DNA of 64,000 bases from JTS-AC122 sp050246015 (GCA_050246015.1 JBFWWU010000008.1:132770-196769), one strand, 5' to 3'. Shown: positions 17,007 through 26,884, counted from the stretch's first letter. Translations and numbers: made by a program. The notes: generated by a model not told the origin, from the letters alone.

Positions 17007-18701
17007 TCACGCGTGCTTCGCGTCGCTTAGGCCGTGAAACTCGATCGCGGCGACGGTGGCATCGTCGGCGAGGGTGGACGAGCCGGCGAAGGAGGTGAGG
17101 GAATCGAAGGCACGGTGGACGACGTCGCGGACGCTGGGAGCGCCGGCGACGATCTGGCCCAGGCGGCGCGAGGAGAACTCCTCGCCGGTGGAACTGCGCT
17201 GCTCGATCATGCCGTCGCTGTAGAGGACGAGGCGGTCGCCGGGCGTGAGGTGGAGGGTTTGGGACTCGTATTCGAAGTCGGTGTCGATGCCGATGGGGAT
17301 GCCGCGGCCGGTGGGAGGGACGGACCAGGCGGCGTCGGTGCCGCGGGCGACAAAGGGGAGGTGCATCCAGTGGCCGTGGCCGGCGTCGACGTAGGTGAGC
17401 AGGCCGGAGGAGTGGACGATGCCGAGCCAGAGGGAGATGAACCGGCCGGAGCCGGCGCGATGGGCGACGAAGCGGTTGACCTCGTTGAGGGTGACGGCGG
17501 GATCGGCGCCGGACTGGATGTGGGAATGGAGCGAGGCCTGGGTCATGGCCATGAGGAGGGCGGAGGCGACCCCGTGGCCCGCGACATCGCCCAGGAAAAT
17601 CGCGACGCGGTCATCATCGATGGGGACGATGTCGAAGAGGTCGCCAGCGACGAAGAGACCGGCGCGCATCTCCATGTCGTAGGTGACGAACGAGTTGCCC
17701 CCGTGGGGCGCGGGGAGGATCGCCTGCTGGGCTTCGCGTGCGGCGGCGAGTTGCTCGTGGAGCGAGGCCTGTCGGCGTTCGAGGTCGAGTCGCTTGAGGT
17801 TGGCGGCGGCGAGGCCGTAGGAGCGGGCAACGGCTTCGCAGAAGCCGGTGGCGTCGGGGCGGACGGAGGATTCCTTCCCGCGCGCATCGAGGTAGAGGAA
17901 CCCCTCGATGGCTTCGCCGAGATAGATCGGGGCGCAGAGCGCGGAGTGGATGCTGAGGTCCGCGACGCTCTGGCCGTAGTCGCGCGACCCGAGGTCGTCG
18001 GAGGCGAGGATGGAGACGACGCCGCTGGCGGCCTGGGAGACGAGCGACCCGCTGAAACTGAAGTCGGAGGTATCGTCGGGAAGCAGGCGCATGGAGGCGA
18101 CGACTTCGACGTCGCCGCCCGCGGAACTGTTGAGGCGTTTGAGGACGGCGCCGCGGGCGTACCCGCTGCCGCTGAGCGCTGACTGAAGCGCGGCCAGCGC
18201 GAGGGTGCTTTCATCCCGGGCGGCGTCGAGTTTGGCTATGCACTCGGTCAGGAGCCTCAGACGCCGATCGGCGAGGCTGCGCAGGTCGTTGGGGCTGACC
18301 TTTTCCACCCGCAGGTTCCGGCTGGCGGAATCGTCGATGGTGGCGGCGGTCCCGCCGGACATCGAGGTCCCGTGCCCGCCGGTGTGCTTTCCCGCGATCG
18401 CGCGAAACGTCCAGGGACCGATCGAGAGGAGGTCTCCCGGCGCGAGGTCGGCGGGCTTGGAGGCTTCGAGCCTGACGCCGTTGAGGTACGTGCCGCGGAT
18501 GCTCCCGTGATCAACGACATACCACCCGCTGAGCCGACGGACGATGGTGGCGTGGCGACGGGAGACGCCCTCGTGCAGGAGGCAGATATCAGAACTCGCG
18601 GAGCGGCCGATGGTGGTGGGGTGATCGGGGGCGACGACGTAGGAGCCGGAATAGGGGCCGGTGAGGGTCTGGAGCGTGATGGTCTCGTCGTCGCGCTGCA
18701 T
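17007..18701 (-). CDS. FHA-GAF-SpoIIE-type PP2C phosphatase
   Basis: Soluble serine phosphatase regulator. Residues about 15-105 are an FHA domain (TTIGRSASSDICL, SRRHATIV, IRGTYLNGVRL), which binds phosphothreonine. Residues about 140-310 form a GAF-like sensor (SALCAPIYLGEAIEGFLYLDARG). A short coiled coil (RLDLERRQASLHEQLAAARE) leads to a SpoIIE/PP2C domain at about 335-560 with the metal-binding Asp residues in GDLFDIVPIDDDRVAIFLGDVAGHGVASAL, then DAGHG and LVLYSDGMIE. The FHA domain suggests recruitment to targets of a Ser/Thr kinase; one lies 1.4 kb away. Start taken as the second Met; the first is at 18707. Confidence 0.9.
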   Translation of the reverse strand: MQRDDETITLQTLTGPYSGSYVVAPDHPTTIGRSASSDICLLHEGVSRRHATIVRRLSGWYVVDHGSIRGTYLNGVRLEASKPADLAPGDLLSIGPWTFRAIAGKHTGGHGTSMSGGTAATIDDSASRNLRVEKVSPNDLRSLADRRLRLLTECIAKLDAARDESTLALAALQSALSGSGYARGAVLKRLNSSAGGDVEVVASMRLLPDDTSDFSFSGSLVSQAASGVVSILASDDLGSRDYGQSVADLSIHSALCAPIYLGEAIEGFLYLDARGKESSVRPDATGFCEAVARSYGLAAANLKRLDLERRQASLHEQLAAAREAQQAILPAPHGGNSFVTYDMEMRAGLFVAGDLFDIVPIDDDRVAIFLGDVAGHGVASALLMAMTQASLHSHIQSGADPAVTLNEVNRFVAHRAGSGRFISLWLGIVHSSGLLTYVDAGHGHWMHLPFVARGTDAAWSVPPTGRGIPIGIDTDFEYESQTLHLTPGDRLVLYSDGMIEQRSSTGEEFSSRRLGQIVAGAPSVRDVVHRAFDSLTSFAGSSTLADDATVAAIEFHGLSDAKHA

Positions 18702-18750
18702 GGGCACGAGGAGCGTATCGCGATCGAGCCGTGCACGTGAGACGTGGCGG

Positions 18751-21243
18751 CTACGGCTTCAGCTTCTCGCGGATCGCCCTGATCGATTCAGCCGGGGATC
18801 CGCCGCCCAGTTCCCGGTCGATCAGTTCGAGCCGCTTGATGTGCAAGCGCATGGCGGCGGCGCGCTGGGCGTCGGGGCGGTCGGCATCGAGCATGCGCAG
18901 CAACTCGGCCCAGGCGAGCCAGAACTCGGGCGGGCGCGCCGGACTGGCCGCCGCGTCGTCGGGGGCGTGGTCCAGTTCATCGGCCAGAGCGCGCAGGGTG
19001 GCGAACGCGGGTTCGGTCTGCCCGGCGCGGCGCTGCGCGCGGCCGAGCAGCAGCATGATCCGGGGGCGAAGCGTCTCGAGCACAGCCTGCAGCGACGGAT
19101 CGATCGTGCCCGCGTGATGATCCCCGGTGAGAGCCAGGAGCCGCTGCGCCAGGTCGCGCGCGGCGGCGGGCGCTGTCTCGATCGTCGCCTCGGCGTCGGG
19201 GAACCGGCACAGGTCGTCCCAGGCGGGGTCGCGTGCGCTCGACCAGGCGTACGCCGCACGAGACACGTCGCGCTTGGCGGCGTCGTCCAGGCGGCGCAGA
19301 AGCGACGGCGTGGTCGTGCGGGCCAGGAGGGCGCGGGCGGCGTCGTCGGCCTCGCGCGCGAGCGGGTCGGGCTCTAGCGCCGCGGCCGCCGCTCGTCGAA
19401 ACAAGTCAAGACTGCGTTCGAACTCACCGGGCTGAAACGCTGATTCCGTCGAATCGGAGCCTTCCCCCTCGCTGCGCCGAGCGAGCAGGCTCCCGAGTGC
19501 GTAACACAGCCTGGCGTGGGCCGCGGGCGCCGGCTGGGCGCCGACGGCGAGCGTCAGCATGGCCTCGCGGGCCGCGACGTGCCGGCGGTGCTCCGCGGCG
19601 TGCTCGTCACCCGGCCCACTGGGAGGCGCCGGCGCGGGCGTCCTGAGGCACAGGGCCGCACCGGCGTCGAGAGCGCGCGCGGCGAGGCGCGAACCCGGGT
19701 GCTCTCGCACAATCGCCGCCAGCATTTCGAGGGCGTCGGTGAGACGCGGGGTCGATCCCGCGCCGGGCGCGCCTGACCCGTCGGCGGCGGCCCCGAGCGA
19801 CAGCGAGGCGATTTCCCACCGCGCGGCCGCGGCGACCTCGCCGGCATCCGAACGCCCGGCAAGCGATCGCAGCGCCGACTCGGCGGCGTCGCGGCGCTGA
19901 ACCCTCACGGCCCCGGTCGCGGCGCCGTCCGCCGCGCGAGCGAGTTCCAACTGCCGCAGCGCGCACGCGAACGCGAGGTGCGGCGAGAGATCATCCGCGG
20001 GCGACGCGGCGCCGACGAGTTCGGCGAGTTTGTCATAGATCGTGGCGCGCAGCGTGTCGTCCTCCCGCGATGTGAGCACGCGGACGAGCCCTTCGGCTTC
20101 GTGGTTGATGCGCCGGGCTCGCTCGGCCGCCGTCGCGTCCGCGGCGTCATTCCCGGCCTGCCGCCGGAGCCGGGCGGTACACTCGGCCAGCAGGAGCGCC
20201 CGGCGCAGGCTGAGTTCCTGCGAGGCGGAGGGGCGGTCACCGGAAGGCGCGGCGGACTTGAGTTCGGAGTCCAGGCGGCGCTGCACGTCGGCCACGGCTT
20301 GGTCGCTCATCCCGGCGGTCGCGACGACGCACGCCACGAACGTGTCGCGCCAGGCAGCCGCGGCGTCCGGCGGCGCGGGAGCGCGCGGCGGGGGGAGTGA
20401 CGCGGAGAGTCGGCGCACCACGTCGGCGGAGCCGGGCGCGGGGGCCGGGACCGACGCGAGCGCCAGGGCCAGGTAGATGTCCCGCTCCTGCCGCACGCGC
20501 TCGGCCGCCGACTGCTCGCCGGGGCCGGGCTCCTCGGCACGGATCTGGATACCCGACAGCGCGCGTATCGCCGATTCGAACTCACCCCGCGCTCCTGGGC
20601 TTGAGCGGGTCGCACACGCCCGCAGCACCTGCGAGCGAGCCAGCAGAAGCGGAACGCGCACGCCGCGTTCGGCGTCGATGAGCCGGGCCATCGCGGCCTC
20701 GGCCTGTCGGCGCGCGGCGTCGAGCCCGCCGGCGGCGTCGCGGGCACGGAAGATCTGGTCTTCGAGTCGCTCGATCACCGGGTCGATGGCTTCGTCGGCG
20801 CGGCGAGCCAGCGCGCCCGCTTCATCGGCCGCCGCCGCCACACTTCGACACTGGGCCCCGGTCGGCACACCGACCAGAACGCTGGCGTCATCCGCGTCGA
20901 GCGCGACGGTCAGCAGGACATCGTGCGCTTGATCCAGGAGCCACGTCGGCAGTCGTGCATCGCCGGCCGCGGCGGCGATGAGCCGGGTGCGGGCGTCGAG
21001 GAGATCCTCCAGCGCGCGCCGCGTGTCCTGAGGCGTCGCGGCGGCAAGTTGATCTTGGAGCGACGCCACGCGGGCTGAGAGTTCCGCGACTGAATCGCCC
21101 GGCTGGAAGAGTGAAAAAGGCGCGGCCGCGGTGGCTGGAAGCCCGAGACACACGGCGACAAGGACGCCCGCAACAGCGTGCGCCGGGGCACATGCCCGGC
21201 GGCGTGCGATGGAGACTCGCGCGAACGACCATCGATGCGGCAT
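18751..21243 (-). CDS. Large exported alpha-helical protein of unknown function
   Basis: Not recognised. 830 residues beginning with a signal peptide (VAGVLVAVCLGLPATAAA at about 22-39). The rest is Ala/Arg/Asp-rich and almost entirely predicted helix, with spacing like a degenerate TPR solenoid (for example AAARWEIASLSLGAA, HARLCYALGSLLARRSEG, RIMLLLGRAQRRAGQTEPAFATL). No catalytic motif is seen. The frame continues upstream of 21243 to 22647, but that part is antisense to another gene and is not coding; TAAACT ends 7 bases before ATG 21243. It follows the phosphatase gene on the same strand order (ends 44 bases from that gene's start) and could act as a protein-binding scaffold. Confidence 0.65.
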   Translation of the reverse strand: MPHRWSFARVSIARRRACAPAHAVAGVLVAVCLGLPATAAAPFSLFQPGDSVAELSARVASLQDQLAAATPQDTRRALEDLLDARTRLIAAAAGDARLPTWLLDQAHDVLLTVALDADDASVLVGVPTGAQCRSVAAAADEAGALARRADEAIDPVIERLEDQIFRARDAAGGLDAARRQAEAAMARLIDAERGVRVPLLLARSQVLRACATRSSPGARGEFESAIRALSGIQIRAEEPGPGEQSAAERVRQERDIYLALALASVPAPAPGSADVVRRLSASLPPPRAPAPPDAAAAWRDTFVACVVATAGMSDQAVADVQRRLDSELKSAAPSGDRPSASQELSLRRALLLAECTARLRRQAGNDAADATAAERARRINHEAEGLVRVLTSREDDTLRATIYDKLAELVGAASPADDLSPHLAFACALRQLELARAADGAATGAVRVQRRDAAESALRSLAGRSDAGEVAAAARWEIASLSLGAAADGSGAPGAGSTPRLTDALEMLAAIVREHPGSRLAARALDAGAALCLRTPAPAPPSGPGDEHAAEHRRHVAAREAMLTLAVGAQPAPAAHARLCYALGSLLARRSEGEGSDSTESAFQPGEFERSLDLFRRAAAAALEPDPLAREADDAARALLARTTTPSLLRRLDDAAKRDVSRAAYAWSSARDPAWDDLCRFPDAEATIETAPAAARDLAQRLLALTGDHHAGTIDPSLQAVLETLRPRIMLLLGRAQRRAGQTEPAFATLRALADELDHAPDDAAASPARPPEFWLAWAELLRMLDADRPDAQRAAAMRLHIKRLELIDRELGGGSPAESIRAIREKLKP

Positions 21244-21250
21244 GACATGA

Positions 21251-21256
21251 AGTTTA
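21251..21256 (-). promoter_or_regulatory. Putative -10 hexamer TAAACT
   Basis: Minus-strand TAAACT ends 7 bases before the ATG at 21243, with no Shine-Dalgarno between, the same short-leader arrangement seen elsewhere in the window. Confidence 0.3.
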
Positions 21257-21387
21257 TCGCGACACTCATCGCGGCGTGGATCCCGCCGATCATCGACCCC
21301 GCTCAAGGGAGTTACATGCAGGTTACGTGCAACCGCGGGGCGTGATTGCTGTTTCGGTACGATACGAAGGAGGGACGCGGGACGCCG

Positions 21388-22620
21388 ATGAGGAGACACG
21401 TGGTGCGGCAACACGTTCCTGAGCGGATCCGGGCGGCGGCGGCGGGGTGGCTCGTGGCCGGGCTGATGGTCTGGCTCGGCGCGGGGAGCGGCGCGTCGGC
21501 CCAGATGTGGTCGGATTGGGGACCCGATACGTTCAGGCGTCCGGCGCTCTCGACGCGGGCGATCGACGAGATTTCGAGCCGGCTGGGGCTCAGCGCGTCG
21601 CAGCGCCGCGCGGCCGAGTCGCTGGTCGCGGCCTATTCGGCGGAATATGCCTCGCTCCTGGCACGGGCCGACGAGGTTACCAAGAACATCAACGAGTTTG
21701 TCGCGGATAACTCGCAGCCCGGCGAGTGGTACCACCTGACGTTCGCGATGCGGCGGAAACTCATCGGGCGGATCGATTCGCTCGACAAGGGACTGCTGGA
21801 CGACCTGCACGCCCTGCTTAGCGCCGAACAGGAAGCCGGGTTTCCCATCCTGCAGCGGCGGGTCCGGCGTGAGCGATTTCTTCGCCTGGCCGAGCGCGGC
21901 GGCCCGTCGATCCCCGAACTCACCGACCTGATGAAGCAACTGCGGCTGGACCCAGTCACCAGCGCGGCGATCGCGCCGGCGCTGGAGCAGTACGAGATCG
22001 ATCTTGACCGCGAACTCCAGGAGTTCATCGCGCTCTTCAACCGCTATTACGACGAATGGTCGAAGACCATCGACCGGTACACCGGAAGGTCGGGCGAGGC
22101 CCCGCAGGTCATCCTGGATCTGGCCAAGGATCTGGCCGAGGAGAGCCGCAAACTGAGCGGGCTGCGGCGGCGGCACGTCGAGCGGTTGCAGGCGAGCGTC
22201 CCCCCGGACCAGCGCGCGGCGTTTGACGCGGAACTCAACCGCCGACTGTACCCGGCGATCTTCCGCGCCGGCAAGGCGACGCGGATCCTCAGCGGCGTGC
22301 TGGAACTCAAAGACCTGGACCCGGCGCTTCGGGCCGCGGTGCTGGACATGCAGGAGCGATACGACCGAGACCTGGCCGCGGCGAATCAGAAGTGGCTCGA
22401 CGCCGCCAGCGCGAGGGCCCGCGCGGCGGACTTGGGAGAGGACACCTCGAAGTTCGGCACCGAGGAGCGCGACGCGCGGAACGCGCGGCGAGCGCTCGAC
22501 AAGGACGTGCTCGAACGGATCTACACGATGCTCCCGGACGAGATCAAGCAGAATCTCCCCATGCTCGTGAGCCGGGGGGAACTGGACCTGGACCTGCCGC
22601 CGGAAACCAAGCCCGAGTAG
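21388..22620 (+). CDS. Exported helical protein of unknown function
   Basis: Not recognised. About 410 residues with a signal peptide (AAAAGWLVAGLMVWLGAGSGASAQ) followed by long amphipathic helices rich in charged residues (LGLSASQRRAAESLVAAYSAEYASLL, ALEQYEIDLDRELQEFIALF). The spacing and the LSxxQ motif recall periplasmic Spy/CpxP-like helical proteins, but the match is weak. ATG 21388 was chosen over the upstream TTG because AAGGAGG lies at 21367-21373, although its 14-base spacing is long; TACGAT at 21358-21363 may be the -10. Divergent from the large helical gene at 18751-21243, with 144 bases between starts. Confidence 0.65.
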   Translation: MRRHVVRQHVPERIRAAAAGWLVAGLMVWLGAGSGASAQMWSDWGPDTFRRPALSTRAIDEISSRLGLSASQRRAAESLVAAYSAEYASLLARADEVTKNINEFVADNSQPGEWYHLTFAMRRKLIGRIDSLDKGLLDDLHALLSAEQEAGFPILQRRVRRERFLRLAERGGPSIPELTDLMKQLRLDPVTSAAIAPALEQYEIDLDRELQEFIALFNRYYDEWSKTIDRYTGRSGEAPQVILDLAKDLAEESRKLSGLRRRHVERLQASVPPDQRAAFDAELNRRLYPAIFRAGKATRILSGVLELKDLDPALRAAVLDMQERYDRDLAAANQKWLDAASARARAADLGEDTSKFGTEERDARNARRALDKDVLERIYTMLPDEIKQNLPMLVSRGELDLDLPPETKPE

Positions 22621-22655
22621 GTCCTGGGCTGGTGTCCCGGGACCCATCGACGCGA

Positions 22656-24044
22656 TCAGTGTTCGGGCCGCGGCGGCGCGGGGCGGGGAGTGCCGGGGAT
22701 CGGCACGGGTTTGGCCTCGGCGATGACGCTCGCTACAGGGGCCGGGGGCCCGTCAAGGCTGCTTTCCGCGCGCTGGGCAACCGAGCGCAGGGCCGAGGCA
22801 ACGAATGAGAGGTCGCGCTTGAGATCAACGCGCACCCGGTCGAGGATCTCGCGGAGGGGCATGGGCAGGTCGGCGTCCGCCGCCCCGCCGCGCGACAGGA
22901 GCACCGCGTGCCACGGCTCGAGTTTCTCAAGCAGCACCGCGAGGTGAGCGCCCGCGTCGTGGCCCGCGGCGGCGGCGCTCGACGCGTCGCGGTGAGCCTG
23001 GCTCGCGGCCTGGACCGAGCCCGCGAGTTCGGACTTGGCGATCTCGACGTCCGCGGTGAGGCGTGCGATGGTGTTGTCGGTCGCGGCCTGATGGGCCCTG
23101 AACTGGTCCTCGATGGCCTGCTGCGTCGCGCTGGATAGCGTCTGCGCGCGGTCGATCGCCTCGGAGAGATGATCGCGTACGGCGGCCACTTCGTCGATGA
23201 GGGGGAGCGCGGCGCTGACGGACAGACCCAGGGCCTGGCGCGCCTGGTCGGCCTGATCGCGGATGGAATCGAGTTGTCGCGTCGCGAACGCGGCGTCCTT
23301 CTTGGCCACGTCCGCGCGGGAGACGAGTTCGTGCAGGGCGCCGAGAGCCGCGCCGTCGGAAACCGCGCCGGCGGCGTGCGAGCCCACGCGCCGATCGGCG
23401 TCGCTCAGCAGAGATTCGACGCGCCGCTCGATCAAGCCCAAGCGTGCCTCGGCCCCGGCGAGGGTTTCTTCCAGTCGCGGGGCGAGCCGCCCCATGCATT
23501 GCTCGATCGTCGCGTCCGTGCGGGCACGGACATCGTCAACTAAGGAATCCGTGACGCCGGCGTCGTCGATGGAGGGGCGGCTCTGCTGGGCGCGTTCCTG
23601 GGCCGTCGCGAGCAGGCCCGTGACATGGTCCGCCTTGGCCTGTAGCGCGGCGAGCGCTTCGCGCAGCCCGTCACGGGACCGCTCGGCCTCGGTCGCGGCC
23701 TTTTGAAGAGCCGCGGCGGTGGACGCGGCCTGGTTGATGATGTCGCGCAGGGATTGCGAGAACTCGCTGAACGCCTGTCGGTCAACCACGCGGGGCGAGA
23801 GGAATACGTCGTCGGCGGGCGTCGCGGGGGACCGGGCCGAACCCCCCCGGCCCCCCCGGCCCCCCCCACTCGCCGGCGCGAGCGGCTCGAGGTCGTTGGT
23901 CGCCCCGGCTCGGACGCCGGGTTGCGATGCAACGCCAGCCACCTGACGCGCCGGGGACTGCCCGTCTCGCTTTGGCTCGAATCCGGTGAGGCGAGGCTTG
24001 GATGACTCGGGCGGAGTCGGGCCGGACGGGTTCTTCGGGTTCAT
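22656..24044 (-). CDS. Coiled-coil protein of unknown function
   Basis: Not recognised. 462 residues. The first 110 are Pro/Gly/Ser-rich and probably disordered (GGGRGGRGG). From about 115 to 400 the sequence is a nearly continuous coiled coil with Ala/Gln/Arg heptads (FSQSLRDIINQAASTAAALQ, ALAALQAKADHVTGLLATA), and the last 40 residues are again Pro-rich. No membrane helix is seen, so it is probably cytoplasmic. The ATG at 24044 is backed by GAGGAG 5-10 bases upstream. The length of coiled coil recalls cytoskeletal or chemoreceptor-tail proteins. Ends 36 bases from the converging helical-protein gene. Confidence 0.6.
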   Translation of the reverse strand: MNPKNPSGPTPPESSKPRLTGFEPKRDGQSPARQVAGVASQPGVRAGATNDLEPLAPASGGGRGGRGGSARSPATPADDVFLSPRVVDRQAFSEFSQSLRDIINQAASTAAALQKAATEAERSRDGLREALAALQAKADHVTGLLATAQERAQQSRPSIDDAGVTDSLVDDVRARTDATIEQCMGRLAPRLEETLAGAEARLGLIERRVESLLSDADRRVGSHAAGAVSDGAALGALHELVSRADVAKKDAAFATRQLDSIRDQADQARQALGLSVSAALPLIDEVAAVRDHLSEAIDRAQTLSSATQQAIEDQFRAHQAATDNTIARLTADVEIAKSELAGSVQAASQAHRDASSAAAAGHDAGAHLAVLLEKLEPWHAVLLSRGGAADADLPMPLREILDRVRVDLKRDLSFVASALRSVAQRAESSLDGPPAPVASVIAEAKPVPIPGTPRPAPPRPEH

Positions 24045-24310
24045 CCGATCTCCTCGGGCTAGGCAGCGGCGGTCGCGCACGAATCGTGCCGGTCGGGCCC
24101 GTTGCCGGGTCTGACATGATCGGCGCCGGGGGCGTTACGGCCGATATGAACGGGCCGAACTCGCGCGAACCGGCAAAAACCGCGCGGCGCTGGGGAAGGC
24201 CGGGATCGGCGGCGCGAGCGGCGGCGCCGGGTCGCGTGCGAGGCGGCCGCGCGGACACGGGTGAACATACTTGCCCGTCGATGCACCTTCACTCAATCGT
24301 CGGATTGCGG

Positions 24311-24316
24311 TACTAT
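24311..24316 (+). promoter_or_regulatory. Putative -10 TACTAT before livH
   Basis: TACTAT, the closest match to the TATAAT consensus in this part of the window, ends 11 bases before the livH ATG at 24328. Confidence 0.4.
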
Positions 24317-24327
24317 CCCCGCCTGCG

Positions 24328-25527
24328 ATGGAGAAACTCCTCCAAACCTTGATGGATGCGCTCGCCGTCGGGAGCCTCTACGCGCTGATCGCGCTGGGGT
24401 ACACCATGGTGTACGGCATCCTGAAGTTCATCAACTTCGCGCACAGCGACATCTTTGTGCTGGGCGCGTGGGTGTCGTTCGCGACGGCGGTCGCCGTCGG
24501 GTGGGCCGGACCGACGGGGTGGCTGGTCGAGAATCCGCTGCACGTCGCGACGTGGGTCGTCTGGATCGCGGGATCGCTCGCGGGCCTCTCGGCGATCAGT
24601 TTCGCGTACGAGCGATGGGGGCAGCCGCGGCTGAAACCGGAGTTCCGCAGGCGATTGCCCAGCGTCGAGGCATGGAAGACCCTGTGCCTGATGGCGGTGT
24701 GGGCTTGGACGATCATCGGGCTGATCAACATCGCCTGGCTGTTCAAGCGCGCGGACCACAACGCCCTGGCAGGCGGGGTGATCCTGATCGTCGCGATGCT
24801 GACGTGCGGGCTGGTCGGGTTCACACTGGAGCGGCTGGCGTACAAGCCCCTGCGCAAGGCCCCGCGCCTCAACGTGCTGATCACCGCGATCGGCGTCTCG
24901 CTCCTGCTTCAGAACATCGGGCAGACGCCCTGGATGTTCGGCACACGCCCGCAGCGCGAGCCCCTGCTCCTGCCAACCAGCGCTCCCCTGGCGATCATCG
25001 GAGGGCACACGGGCGAGGACGGGACCGTCGTGGGGGGCGTCAAGGTCTGGGCGGTTGACGTCATCGGCGCCGGGACCTCGGTGCTGCTGATGGTCCTGCT
25101 TGACTGGCTGGTCTTCCGTACCAAGATCGGGCGGGCGATGCGGGCCGTCTCGCACAATACCAACACCGCGGCCCTCATGGGTATCCCCGTGGACCGCGTG
25201 ATCAGCATCACCTTCGTCCTCGGCGCGATGCTCGCCGCCGCGGCGGGCTTCCTGTACGGGCAGAAGTACCCCGGCGGGTTGAATCAGACCGCGACGTTCA
25301 CCTGGGTCATGCTGGGGCTCAAGGCGTTCGTGGCGGCGGTGGTCGGGGGGATCGGCAACATCCGCGGGGCGATGCTCGGCGGGCTGCTGATCGGGCTCCT
25401 GGAGTTCCTCGGCGCCGCGTACATCGATCCGTCCCTCAAAGACGTCTACGTCTTCGCGCTGCTCATCATCGTGCTCTTGTTCAGGCCCAGTGGTCTCCTG
25501 GGCTCGTCCGTTCGAGAAAAGGTGTAA
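24328..25527 (+). CDS. livH: Branched-chain amino acid-type ABC permease LivH
   Basis: First membrane subunit of a HAAT-family importer. Begins MEKLLQTLMDALAVGSLYALIALGYTMVYG, the standard LivH opening, followed by KFINFAHSDIFVLGAW. The C-terminal half has KIGRAMRAVSHNTNTAALMGI (EAA-like loop that contacts the ATPase), and the GGIGNIRGAMLGGLLIGLLE helix pair. At 399 aa it is about 100 longer than usual because of an insert of roughly 100 residues after the first helices (about 55-150) that carries an extra hydrophobic helix. ATG 24328 replaces an upstream in-frame start that lies outside the conserved region. First gene of a four-gene cluster. Confidence 0.92.
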   Translation: MEKLLQTLMDALAVGSLYALIALGYTMVYGILKFINFAHSDIFVLGAWVSFATAVAVGWAGPTGWLVENPLHVATWVVWIAGSLAGLSAISFAYERWGQPRLKPEFRRRLPSVEAWKTLCLMAVWAWTIIGLINIAWLFKRADHNALAGGVILIVAMLTCGLVGFTLERLAYKPLRKAPRLNVLITAIGVSLLLQNIGQTPWMFGTRPQREPLLLPTSAPLAIIGGHTGEDGTVVGGVKVWAVDVIGAGTSVLLMVLLDWLVFRTKIGRAMRAVSHNTNTAALMGIPVDRVISITFVLGAMLAAAAGFLYGQKYPGGLNQTATFTWVMLGLKAFVAAVVGGIGNIRGAMLGGLLIGLLEFLGAAYIDPSLKDVYVFALLIIVLLFRPSGLLGSSVREKV

Positions 25528-25579
25528 ATTCCCGGCACGTCTCTCAGACTCAGCAGGCCTTTCTTCCGCGGCAGGTGTC

Positions 25580-26884
25580 ATGGCGTATTTCTCCGAACGA
25601 ACCCTCGCCCTCAAGCCGCCCGTCATGGGGACGCTGCTGCGTTCGATCATCCCGGTGGTCATTGGCATCGGCGTGGCGCTGCTGCTGCAGTTCGCGTTCC
25701 GGCCGATCGCCGGGGACTATTGGTCCAAGATCACGCTGGACATCTGCACGAACATCATCCTGGCGGTCTCGCTGACGATGGTGAACGGGTTTACGGGTCA
25801 GTTCTCCATCGGCCATGCCGCGTTCATGGCGATCGGCGCCTACGCCTCGGCGTGCATCGTGTACTACGGGTCCATGCACGCGTTCGGTGATGCCCGCGTG
25901 CATGGAGGACTCCTGAGCACGATGCGCCAGGACCACGGCGGGCCGCTGATCAGCGGCGGCGACCTCATCTTCGTCGGGTCGCTGCTCGTCGGCGGGCTGG
26001 TCGCCGCGCTGTGCGGGTACCTGGTCGGCCTGCCTTCGCTCCGGCTCAAGGGCGACTACCTCGCGATCGTGACGCTGGGCTTCGGCGAGATCGTCCGCCT
26101 GATCATCACGGCCAAGACCCGGGACGTGATCTACAGCGCCGAGGAAGTCGTCAAGGCGCCGATCTACGAGTTGCCGCTGCACCTCGGAGGCGGGCTGGGT
26201 TTTTCCGGACTGCCCTTCTACACCAGCCTTTTCTGGGTCGGGCTCTTCGCGTCGCTGACGCTGATCGTGGCGTACCGGCTGAAGCAGAGCACCTACGGGC
26301 GCGCCTTCCTGTCGATCCGGGAGGACGAGATCGCCGCCGAGGCCATGGGGATCAATACCACGCGGTACAAGGTGCAGGCGTTCGTCTTTGCGGCCTTCTT
26401 CGCCGGGATCGGCGGCGGGCTCTTCGCCCACACCTTCGGCGTCCAACTCAACCCCGGCGAACTCGGCTTCATCAAGAGTTTCGACATCCTCATCCTAGTT
26501 GTCATCGGCGGGCTCGGATCGATCTCGGGCGCCACCATCGCCGCGATCGTCCTCACCTCCGTGCCCGAACTGCTGCGCGAACCCCGGAGCGTCTGGCCCT
26601 GGGGGGTGATCGGAGCCGTGGTGGTCGCGTCGGCGATGGCGGCGGTGTCGCGGCGAAAACTCACGCCGTTCCTGATGCTCGGGGGCGTCTGCGTCGGCTG
26701 GGAGTTGCTGCGCTTCGGCGCCGCGGAGGCTGGGATCAATCTCGCGGAGTACCGCATGGTCCTCTATGCCCTGGTGCTGATCCTGATGATGATCCTGAGG
26801 CCCGAAGGACTCATGGGCCTGAGCGAGATCTGGGATCTGCGCTGGGGCGGGCGATCGCGCGGGGCGGCGAAAGGAGCGACGTGA
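25580..26884 (+). CDS. livM: Branched-chain amino acid-type ABC permease LivM
   Basis: Second membrane subunit of the same importer. Family hallmarks: NIILAVSLTMVNGFTGQFSIGHAAFMAIGAY near the N-terminus, GYLVGLPSLRLKGDYLAIVTLGFGEIVR, the cytoplasmic loop YGRAFLSIREDEIAAEAMGI, and GGLGSISGATIAAIVLT. Length of 434 aa is slightly long, mainly through an added pair of helices near the C-terminus. The ATG at 25580 begins 52 bases after livH; a weak AGGT is the only ribosome site. The stop codon overlaps the GTG start of livG (GTGA at 26881-26884), so the two are translationally coupled. Confidence 0.92.
   Translation: MAYFSERTLALKPPVMGTLLRSIIPVVIGIGVALLLQFAFRPIAGDYWSKITLDICTNIILAVSLTMVNGFTGQFSIGHAAFMAIGAYASACIVYYGSMHAFGDARVHGGLLSTMRQDHGGPLISGGDLIFVGSLLVGGLVAALCGYLVGLPSLRLKGDYLAIVTLGFGEIVRLIITAKTRDVIYSAEEVVKAPIYELPLHLGGGLGFSGLPFYTSLFWVGLFASLTLIVAYRLKQSTYGRAFLSIREDEIAAEAMGINTTRYKVQAFVFAAFFAGIGGGLFAHTFGVQLNPGELGFIKSFDILILVVIGGLGSISGATIAAIVLTSVPELLREPRSVWPWGVIGAVVVASAMAAVSRRKLTPFLMLGGVCVGWELLRFGAAEAGINLAEYRMVLYALVLILMMILRPEGLMGLSEIWDLRWGGRSRGAAKGAT

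Noticed and set aside
18751..22647. A single 1298-residue minus-strand gene.
   Set aside because: The part above 21243 is antisense to the exported helical protein on the plus strand, has no signal of coding, and the real start with its signal peptide is at 21243.
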